This document shows, in pieces, positions 24,222 to 31,240 of a stretch of DNA of 55,256 nucleotides (position 1 is its first letter; every line of letters begins with the position of its first letter). The DNA is taken from positions 1-55,256 of the forward strand of contig JALHNH010000043.1 of NCBI GenBank assembly GCA_022843625.1, written 5' to 3'. A program made the translations under genes and the position numbers. The stretch comes from Bryobacter sp. GTDB lineage: Bacteria > Acidobacteriota > Terriglobia > Bryobacterales > Bryobacteraceae. Under the pieces are notes generated by a model. The model did no database searches. It saw only the letters and a list, made by a program, of their open reading frames with translations, and was not told the DNA's origin.

Positions 24222-26848
24222 CAGATTCAGCGGAATGGAAAAGACTCCAACAGACCAAAGAACGCAAACAGCATTGGCGAAAGTGGGGCCCTTATTTGAG
24301 CGAACGGCAGTGGGGAACCGTGCGCGAAGATTATTCTGAGCATGGTTCGGCCTGGGATTACTTCCCTTTCGAAAAAGCTCATCTCAGGGCCTACCGGTGG
24401 GGCGAAGATGGCCTGATGGGGATATGCGACAACCACTGTCGCCTCTGTTTTTCTGTCGCGCTCTGGAATGGCAAAGACCCCATCCTTAAAGAACGCCTCT
24501 ACGGCCTCGCCGGCCCTCTTGGGAGCCATGGCGAGGACGTCAAAGAACTTTACTACTATCTCGACGCAACCCCAACTGCTTCTTATCTCAAGGGTCTGTA
24601 CAAATACCCTCAGCAAGAGTTCCCCTACGGCCTCTTGCGTGAACAGGGCAGGAGATCCAAGCACCTTCCCGAGTTTGAATTGCATGACACCGGCATATTC
24701 GATAGCAACCGCTACTTCGATGTCTTTGTTGAGTACGCCAAGGCTGGCCCTGCAGACATCCTGATCCGCGTCACGGTTGAAAACCGTGGCCCCGAAGCCG
24801 CCCCGGTGCATCTGCTCGGACAGCTTTTCTTTCGCAACCTGTGGTCCTTCGGCAGAGCCCCCAAGCCATCCATGCACGCCGATGGCAATTCGAAAGTATC
24901 GGTCCATCACCCGTCGCTCGGCAACTATGAGTTTTTGGCTGAAGACCCCTCTGAACTTTTGTTCACAGAGAACGAAACCAACTCCAAAGCGCTGTATGGG
25001 TTTCAAACCAGTGCATCCTTTTTCAAAGACGGCTTTGGAGATTACCTGATTGAAGGCAACAGAAATGCAGTCAATTCGGCAGGACAGGGAACCAAGGCAG
25101 CCGCAGTGTTTCAGGCAATGGTTCCTGCAGGAGGCAACTTCGTTGCCCATATGAGACTTCGTGAGCAAGAGATGGAACGCATGGAGGCTCCGGCATTCGA
25201 CCATGTCTTCTCTTCCAGAATTGCAGAGGCAGATGACTTCTACAGCCGTGTTCTTGCTCGCGGAGGAACGAAAAATTCAGAAGAAGCGCACCGTGTCCAA
25301 AGACAAGCAGCAGCCGGCCTGATCTGGTCGAAACAATACTTTAACTTCTGCGTCGAGGATTGGCTCAAGGGAGACCCCGGGCAGCCAACCCCGCCGGAAT
25401 CGCGCAAACACGGCCGCAACTCCGAGTGGAAACACCTCTTCAACGAAGACATCATTTCAATGCCCGACAAGTGGGAATACCCATGGTACGCCGCCTGGGA
25501 TTCCGCCTTTCACATGATCCCCTTTGCTCTGGTTGACCCGGAATTCGCCAAGAAGCAACTCGGTCTTTTCCTGCGGGAATGGTACATGCATCCCAACGGT
25601 CAGATTCCCGCTTACGAATGGGCTTTATCGGATGTCAATCCTCCCGTTCATGCCTGGGCATGTTGGCGAGTCTACAAAATCGATGCCAAGCTAACGGGAA
25701 AACCCGATACCGCTTTTCTCGAGAGCGTCTTTCATAAGCTCCTCATGAACTTCACATGGTGGGTGAACCGAAAAGACGCCTCGGGAAACAACATCTTCGA
25801 AGGCGGCTTTCTTGGCCTCGACAATATTGGCGTCTTTGATCGATCGCGGCCTCTACCCACCGGTGGGCAGATCGAGCAAAGCGACGGTACTTCGTGGATG
25901 GCCATGTATTGTCTGAACCTTCTCAAGATCGCCATCGAGCTGGCCAAAACCAACCCTGTATACGAAGACATCGCCAGCAAATTTTTCGAGCACTTCCTCT
26001 ACATTGCAGCCGCCATGAACGGCAGTGGAGCCCACGGCCTTTGGGACGAAGAAGATCATTTCTACTATGACCGGCTGAAGCTTCCCAACGGGGAACAATT
26101 CCCCATGCGCGTGCGCTCGCTTGTCGGCTTGATTCCGCTCTTTGCGGTTGACACACTCGACGCAGAAACGATCGATGCGTTGCCGGGCTTCCGCAAACGC
26201 ATGGAATGGTTCACCGAGAATCGACCGGACCTGGCGGCAAACCTCGCATCGATGACCCGCGAGGGCGTTGCCGATCGCCGTCTCTTGTCCCTCGTGGGTA
26301 GGGATCGCCTGCGGGCTCTCCTGAAGCGTCTCCTCGATCCGAATGAGTTTCTCTCCGACTATGGCATTCGCGGACTTTCCAAGTTCCACGAGCAACATCC
26401 TTACGTACTTCATGCCAATGGTTCAGACCACCGCGTTGGTTACGAACCGGGAGAATCCCAGTCTGGCCTTTTTGGCGGCAACTCTAACTGGCGAGGCCCC
26501 ATCTGGTTCCCGGTCAATTACCTGTTGATCGAGAGCCTCCAGAAATTCCATCACTACCATGGCGATGCAATCGAGGTGGAGTGTCCAACCGGTTCGGGCA
26601 ACATGGTGACACTCGATAAGGTCTGCGAAGAACTATCGCGTCGCCTGAGCGCGATCTTTCTGCCCTGCGCTCAGGGCATCAGACCCGGCATGGCTCATCA
26701 TCCCAAGTTTAATGAGGATCCAAACTTCAAGAACAACATCCTGTTCTATGAATACTTCCATGGCGATTCAGGCCTTGGCCTCGGCGCCTCACACCAAACC
26801 GGCTGGACTGCGCTAGTCGCCAAGCTCATGCAGACGATTGACTGCTAG
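24218..26848 (+). CDS. GH63-like (MGH1-type) glucosidase
   Basis: The 876-aa cytoplasmic protein has no signal peptide. It carries an (alpha/alpha)6-barrel in its C-terminal two-thirds, with blocks YPWYAAWDSAFHMIPFAL, WALSDVNPPVHAWA, GGFLGLDNIGVFDRS and NWRGPIWFPVNYLL. These are the signature of bacterial mannosyl-oligosaccharide-glucosidase-like (GH63) proteins. It probably hydrolyses alpha-glucosides such as glucosylglycerate or an intracellular storage oligosaccharide; the substrate is inferred. Start is TTG at 24218, with GGAG 8 bases upstream and a 4-base overlap with the methyltransferase stop. Its 3' end overlaps the convergent phosphatase gene by 36 bases. Confidence 0.88.
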   Translation: MTDSAEWKRLQQTKERKQHWRKWGPYLSERQWGTVREDYSEHGSAWDYFPFEKAHLRAYRWGEDGLMGICDNHCRLCFSVALWNGKDPILKERLYGLAGPLGSHGEDVKELYYYLDATPTASYLKGLYKYPQQEFPYGLLREQGRRSKHLPEFELHDTGIFDSNRYFDVFVEYAKAGPADILIRVTVENRGPEAAPVHLLGQLFFRNLWSFGRAPKPSMHADGNSKVSVHHPSLGNYEFLAEDPSELLFTENETNSKALYGFQTSASFFKDGFGDYLIEGNRNAVNSAGQGTKAAAVFQAMVPAGGNFVAHMRLREQEMERMEAPAFDHVFSSRIAEADDFYSRVLARGGTKNSEEAHRVQRQAAAGLIWSKQYFNFCVEDWLKGDPGQPTPPESRKHGRNSEWKHLFNEDIISMPDKWEYPWYAAWDSAFHMIPFALVDPEFAKKQLGLFLREWYMHPNGQIPAYEWALSDVNPPVHAWACWRVYKIDAKLTGKPDTAFLESVFHKLLMNFTWWVNRKDASGNNIFEGGFLGLDNIGVFDRSRPLPTGGQIEQSDGTSWMAMYCLNLLKIAIELAKTNPVYEDIASKFFEHFLYIAAAMNGSGAHGLWDEEDHFYYDRLKLPNGEQFPMRVRSLVGLIPLFAVDTLDAETIDALPGFRKRMEWFTENRPDLAANLASMTREGVADRRLLSLVGRDRLRALLKRLLDPNEFLSDYGIRGLSKFHEQHPYVLHANGSDHRVGYEPGESQSGLFGGNSNWRGPIWFPVNYLLIESLQKFHHYHGDAIEVECPTGSGNMVTLDKVCEELSRRLSAIFLPCAQGIRPGMAHHPKFNEDPNFKNNILFYEYFHGDSGLGLGASHQTGWTALVAKLMQTIDC

Positions 26849-27283
26849 CTTGCGGACCGCAAGCTGGATCGTCCGGAAACATGCTTCCAGCTGCTTTGCA
26901 CTTTGACAATAAGGATCTTCGATTTCTTTACGCGACCCTGGAATCAGCGACGACAAATAAGCAGTCTTGGGTCGCGCCTCAGGGCTGTCACTCAGCAGCA
27001 AATCTTCGTTGAGCTGATCCATGATGAAGATCTGGTCGTAATGACTCAGGAGTTCACTGGAGGTACGAGTGGCACGATGCGACTCAAGCGAGAGTCCAAG
27101 TTGTTTGGCCATAGCGCGAGCATGTGTTTCGGCCCGCTCGTTGGGCTCGGCCCGTACACCGGCAGAAGCAAACCGAATGTCTTTCAACCGAGGATGCTGT
27201 GAAACCTCATGCCGAAAACACGCTTCGGCGAAGGCACTGCGCATGATGTTGCCGTAGCAAACAAACAAGATGGATTGAGGCAC
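26813..27283 (-). CDS. Low-molecular-weight protein tyrosine phosphatase
   Basis: From GTG at 27283 the product is 156 aa, beginning with the P-loop strand SILFVCYGNIMRSAFAEA. This is the CxGNxxRS catalytic signature, with Cys9 and Arg15; the usual second Cys is replaced by Met14. The general acid Asp lies in IEDPYCQSAKQL near the C-terminus. It would dephosphorylate tyrosines, either on proteins of exopolysaccharide export systems or on arginine-phosphorylated substrates. The GTG overlaps the TAG of the upstream gene (TAGTG), so it is the last gene of the thrC operon. A longer frame to 27331 is not needed. The 3' end overlaps the convergent glucosidase gene by 36 bases. Confidence 0.88.
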   Translation of the reverse strand: MPQSILFVCYGNIMRSAFAEACFRHEVSQHPRLKDIRFASAGVRAEPNERAETHARAMAKQLGLSLESHRATRTSSELLSHYDQIFIMDQLNEDLLLSDSPEARPKTAYLSSLIPGSRKEIEDPYCQSAKQLEACFRTIQLAVRKLAVNRLHELGD

Positions 27284-28374
27284 TAGCTTTGCAGCCTCGA
27301 TAGAATTTCGGGCGCTGTCGCGCGCAACCATGTCTCATTAACAGCAACGATGAACTGGCCGTCTTTGGGAGCACTTAAGACTACCCCCGCAGCCTGAGCC
27401 TTCCGTTGAAAACCCACGGCATCGCTCACTTTCAACAAAAATAGATTTGTACCGTTCGGGATTCGCTTTACTTCAAAACGGCTATCCATCTTTAGGCCCG
27501 CGATCACAGCCTCCGCCGTTTGAACGGCCTTCGCATAACGCGCAGAGAACCCCTGCACTCCGTTCATCGCGATGCCAGCAAAAGGCCAGGCCTCATGCTG
27601 ACCTCCGCCAAACATCCGGCGGGCATGAAAGAGATCCGTCAGCAGCTTCTTCGGGCCGGCAAGAATAGCGCCGCTGGCGGCACCAAAATACTTGTACATC
27701 GAAACATAGACGGTATCGAAGAGACTGGCGTAGTCTCGAACTGGTAATCCACTGTAAGCCGCCGCCATATACAGACGCGCACCATCAAGGTGCAATCCAA
27801 CTCCCTCAGTGCGAGCCCAACTGGAGATCCGCTTCATCTCTGAAAGATCAAACGCCTCACCCGTTTTGCGACGAACCGGCGACTCGATCATGATCGCTCC
27901 AACCGGAGTCTTTACCCGCCCAGTGGCTGAGCGATGAGCCATGTCTTTCACCTCATCAAGAGTGAAGGTTGCCCGTCCAGGAGCAAGAGGAATCAGATTC
28001 AGGCCACTCAGCGTCTGACAGCAATCGCCGCAATCGTTATAGAGATGAGATTCAGCCTGCACCAGCACCCGCTCGCGATCTCCTGCCAGCATTCGCACAG
28101 CCATGTGATTGGCGAGCGTTCCGGTCGGGAACCAAACCGCCATCTCTTTGTCAAGCTCAACCGCCATATGAGCTTCCAGCTTCTCCACCACACCGCCAAG
28201 GCCATAGTTGTCGGCAGAAATCCCAGCACTCAACTTCTGAAGCAACTCGGCATAGGCGACGGGCGATAGTGGAATGCCATCGCTAATCGCGACAACAGGT
28301 GAGATTGGCGCAGTCACTGGGGCGGCAAGTGCAATGGCAGGCGTTGCCAGAAATCCTCTACGTCTCATCACCAT
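27283..28374 (-). CDS. Exported threonine-aldolase-like PLP enzyme (beta-eliminating lyase fold)
   Basis: From ATG 28374 the protein is 363 aa. It starts MVMRRRGFLATPAIALAAP, a Tat-like leader unusual for this cytosolic family. The PLP fold type I core has VGLHLDGAR (Asp197 binds the pyridine nitrogen) and Lys228 in SMYKYFGAASGAIL, which should form the Schiff base. HLYNDCGDCC and TPVGAIMIESPVRR match the family. Threonine aldolases cleave threonine or other beta-hydroxy amino acids to glycine and an aldehyde. Here the leader argues for a periplasmic or lost-location enzyme. The start lies 8 bases after the amidase stop. Confidence 0.8.
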   Translation of the reverse strand: MVMRRRGFLATPAIALAAPVTAPISPVVAISDGIPLSPVAYAELLQKLSAGISADNYGLGGVVEKLEAHMAVELDKEMAVWFPTGTLANHMAVRMLAGDRERVLVQAESHLYNDCGDCCQTLSGLNLIPLAPGRATFTLDEVKDMAHRSATGRVKTPVGAIMIESPVRRKTGEAFDLSEMKRISSWARTEGVGLHLDGARLYMAAAYSGLPVRDYASLFDTVYVSMYKYFGAASGAILAGPKKLLTDLFHARRMFGGGQHEAWPFAGIAMNGVQGFSARYAKAVQTAEAVIAGLKMDSRFEVKRIPNGTNLFLLKVSDAVGFQRKAQAAGVVLSAPKDGQFIVAVNETWLRATAPEILSRLQS

Positions 28375-28382
28375 AGGATGAC

Positions 28383-30023
28383 TTAGAAACCAGGCGGACG
28401 CTTGAGATGCCACTCCGTCGCATCCTGATAGGCCTTGGCTACTCTTGAAAGTTTCCCCTCTTCAAAAAGATGGCCCGTGAAAAGCAGGCCCAGGGCATTG
28501 TTGTTCGGAAAGCCGCAGGGCACTACAATTTGCGGTTGCCCCGTGAGGTTCGTAACAGTGAGGGACGGAGAACCCGTCGGCGAGACAAGCGCATCATAAC
28601 CACCCATGAACTTGTGAAATTCGCGCATCAGCAGCGTCCGAGCCCGCGCAGCCCGGATGTACTCTACCGCAGGAGTCAATCGGCTCGAACGGAACGAATT
28701 GGGCCAATCGTTCGCCTTCTGGCTTGTCAGCTTTTCGGCACCACCGTTGAGGGTGAAATCATCGAAAGCTGCGCCAGCCTCGGCGTTCAACATCAGTACC
28801 AGATCTCCCGCAGGGAACTCAGGCAGCTTTGCATCTACCACTTGCATTCCAGTCTTTGACAGTGCAGCCAGTGCATCGTCGTAGTGCTTCTTGCGCACCT
28901 CATCAGTGATCCGGGTAAAGTTATCTCGCAAGACACCAATCTTCAGCTTGTTCACAGGAGCAGCCGCCTCCCAATGAACTGGGGCCGGATAACGAGCCGA
29001 CATATCTTTGCCATCCGGGCCATCAATCACCCTCAGCACGAGCATGCAGTCTTCCACCGAGCGGCAGATGGGTCCAATCTTATCCATCGTCCATGAGAGA
29101 GCCATTGCTCCTGTTCTCGGCACACGGCCGAAAGTAGGCCGCAAACCCGTCACACCGCAACGCGTCGACGGAGTAACAATCGAGCCCAACGTCTCGGTAC
29201 CAAGTGAGAAAGCAACCAGCCCGGCGGCAGTTGCCGAAGCTGAACCCGCCGACGATCCCGAGGAAGTCTGCTCGATATTCCAGGGCGTCTTCGTATCCCC
29301 TCCAAACCAGACACCACCCATCGCCAGCGAGCCCATTGAGAGCTTCGCGCAAAGCACCGCCCCGGCCGCTGTCAAACGTTCTATCACCGTGGCGTTGTAA
29401 TCGAAGCTCTGATCCTTAAAAGGCTCAGCGCCCCAGGTAGTCTTGTAACCCTTCACTGCAAAGAGATCCTTCGCCCCATACGGCAACCCATGCAATGGCC
29501 CATGATATTTGCCACGCTTCAGATCGAGGTCCGCTTGTTTTGATTGCTCTAGCGCTAATTCTTCAGTCAGAGTTATAGTGCACAAAAGCGTAGGCGAATG
29601 CTTCTTCAGACGCTCCAGATACATCTTCGTGAGGTCAGTTGAAGAGATTCGTTTCGAGCGGATCAAGGCTCCTAGATGAGTCGCAGGCCAATAGGCCAGG
29701 TCTTCAATGTTTTTCCAGTCGGCAAGCTTTCTAAGCTTGGAAGGCTTGAAGATCGCCTTGCCCGAAGGCAACGTCATTCCAGAAATCATTGGCGAAAAAC
29801 TGATCGCCGGCTCAGTCTCGGAAGGAATATTGATCTTGCGCAAACTCGCATAATTAGCAAGGGCCCGCTTGATACTCGGCAGCATCATGTCGAGCTGCTC
29901 ATCCTTGAACTCAAGCCCCAACAACAGGAGATTCTGTTTCACCACTTCGCGGGTCGGCTGCGTCTCGGCTGCCGTTAATGTGGCGAGGGCAGGAATCAAT
30001 TGGGCAAGAGTTCTTCGTGTCAT
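28383..30023 (-). CDS. Amidase signature family hydrolase
   Basis: The 546-aa protein carries the Ser-cisSer-Lys amidase triad: Lys185 in LPYGAKDLFAV, the cis-Ser in TSSGSSAGSASA (about 257-258), and Ser281 in GTETLGSIVTP. It starts MTRRTLAQLIPALATLTAAE, which looks like a Tat or Sec leader, so export is likely. Such enzymes cut amide bonds of small or peptidic amides, and the substrate is not readable here. An N-terminal region of about 110 residues before the catalytic core is longer than in GatA. Three bases separate it from thrC. Confidence 0.88.
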   Translation of the reverse strand: MTRRTLAQLIPALATLTAAETQPTREVVKQNLLLLGLEFKDEQLDMMLPSIKRALANYASLRKINIPSETEPAISFSPMISGMTLPSGKAIFKPSKLRKLADWKNIEDLAYWPATHLGALIRSKRISSTDLTKMYLERLKKHSPTLLCTITLTEELALEQSKQADLDLKRGKYHGPLHGLPYGAKDLFAVKGYKTTWGAEPFKDQSFDYNATVIERLTAAGAVLCAKLSMGSLAMGGVWFGGDTKTPWNIEQTSSGSSAGSASATAAGLVAFSLGTETLGSIVTPSTRCGVTGLRPTFGRVPRTGAMALSWTMDKIGPICRSVEDCMLVLRVIDGPDGKDMSARYPAPVHWEAAAPVNKLKIGVLRDNFTRITDEVRKKHYDDALAALSKTGMQVVDAKLPEFPAGDLVLMLNAEAGAAFDDFTLNGGAEKLTSQKANDWPNSFRSSRLTPAVEYIRAARARTLLMREFHKFMGGYDALVSPTGSPSLTVTNLTGQPQIVVPCGFPNNNALGLLFTGHLFEEGKLSRVAKAYQDATEWHLKRPPGF

Positions 30024-30026
30024 TGG

Positions 30027-31208
30027 TTAGCGGGGAAAGAGTGGCGAATAGGCTTCGAGATACTTGAGTCCGGCCCCTGTGTTGTAGATGACAATCTTTT
30101 CGCTCGATTTGAGAAAGCCCGTGCCAATCAATCTCCGCACCGCCGCCACACATGCCGCGCCTTCCGGCGCAACAAACATCCCTTCCAGTTTGGCCAGTTC
30201 TACTCCAGCCGAGAGTGCATCTTCATCCGAAATCGCAATCGCCGTCCCACCAGATTCCCGGACAGCTCGCAAAATCAAAAAGTCACCGAGTGGCTTCGGC
30301 ACTCGAAGACCACTGGATACCGTCTGTGCGTTCTCAAAGAACACACTGCGCTCAGCGCCCGATTCAAATGCCTTCACCACCGGCTGGCAGCCTTCAGCCT
30401 GCACCACAATCATCTTTGGCCTGCGCCCTGGCAAAATCCAGCCTAGCGCTTCCATCTCTTCAAAGGCCTTCCACATTCCGATCAAGCCAACACCCCCGCC
30501 AGTCGGGTACAGGATCACATCCGGCAATCGCCACTGCAATTGCTCAGCCAGTTCATAGCCCATCGTCTTCTTGCCTTCGATGCGATAAGGTTCCTTCAGC
30601 GTTGAAACCTCAAACCAACCTTCTTCGGCCTTGCGCTCTGCGACGATCTTGGCGCAATCGCTAATCAACCCGTCGACAAGGGTGACATGAGCCCCGAAAG
30701 CTTTGCACTCAATGTAGTTCGAGTGTGGAACGTCTTTGGGCATGAAGATATGGCATTCAATGCCGGCGGCTGCGGCATAAGCGGCCGACGCACTTGCTGC
30801 ATTGCCAGCCGAAGGAATCGCAATCTTCTGAATACCCAGTTCCTTACACATTGAGATAGCGCAAGACAGACCGCGAGCCTTGAAACTGGCCGTAGGATTG
30901 AGCCCTTCATCCTTAACCCAAAGGTCGCTTGCACCAACAGCGGCACCGAGCCGATTGGTACGAACCAGCGCCGTCATCCCTTCGCCCAGCGTCACAATGC
31001 TGGAAGGCTTGGCTACAGGCAAAACAGGCGCATAGCGCCACATATTGGATGGGCCAGAAGAGATCCACTCCCGGTTCCATCCATCGCGGGCCTTCTCCAG
31101 GTCGTAGCGAACCAGAAGCGGCCAGCCATCGGGAGACAGATTCATTGCTTCGCCGGCAGGATAAGTTTTGCCCGTGCCGGAACATTCAAGGTGAGAGACG
31201 GTGGTCAT
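30027..31208 (-). CDS. thrC: Threonine synthase
   Basis: The 393-aa PLP enzyme converts O-phosphohomoserine to threonine. It shows LTLGEGMT-type TLGEGMTALV, the Schiff-base Lys110 in NPTASFKARG, the phosphate-binding IPSAGNAASASAAYAAAAG, and the C-terminal YPTGGGVGLIGMWKAF. These match the class of threonine synthases with an N-terminal CSGTGKTYPAGE-type start; Cys9 of LECSGTGK is the first half of that motif. It is the first gene of a four-gene minus-strand operon. Its ATG lies 32 bases from the divergent peptidase gene, with overlapping -10-like sequences in between. Confidence 0.9.
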   Translation of the reverse strand: MTTVSHLECSGTGKTYPAGEAMNLSPDGWPLLVRYDLEKARDGWNREWISSGPSNMWRYAPVLPVAKPSSIVTLGEGMTALVRTNRLGAAVGASDLWVKDEGLNPTASFKARGLSCAISMCKELGIQKIAIPSAGNAASASAAYAAAAGIECHIFMPKDVPHSNYIECKAFGAHVTLVDGLISDCAKIVAERKAEEGWFEVSTLKEPYRIEGKKTMGYELAEQLQWRLPDVILYPTGGGVGLIGMWKAFEEMEALGWILPGRRPKMIVVQAEGCQPVVKAFESGAERSVFFENAQTVSSGLRVPKPLGDFLILRAVRESGGTAIAISDEDALSAGVELAKLEGMFVAPEGAACVAAVRRLIGTGFLKSSEKIVIYNTGAGLKYLEAYSPLFPR

Positions 31209-31225
31209 TGTAGAGGCTAAAGAGC

Positions 31226-31231
31226 TATAGT
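31226..31231 (+). promoter_or_regulatory. -10 element of the M14 peptidase gene, nearly leaderless
   Basis: TATAGT ends 9 bases before the ATG at 31241, so transcription would start about 2-3 bases before the codon. No Shine-Dalgarno sequence is present. On the opposite strand TACTAT (31232-31227) overlaps it and could serve thrC. Confidence 0.4.
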
Positions 31232-31240
31232 AACGAAATC

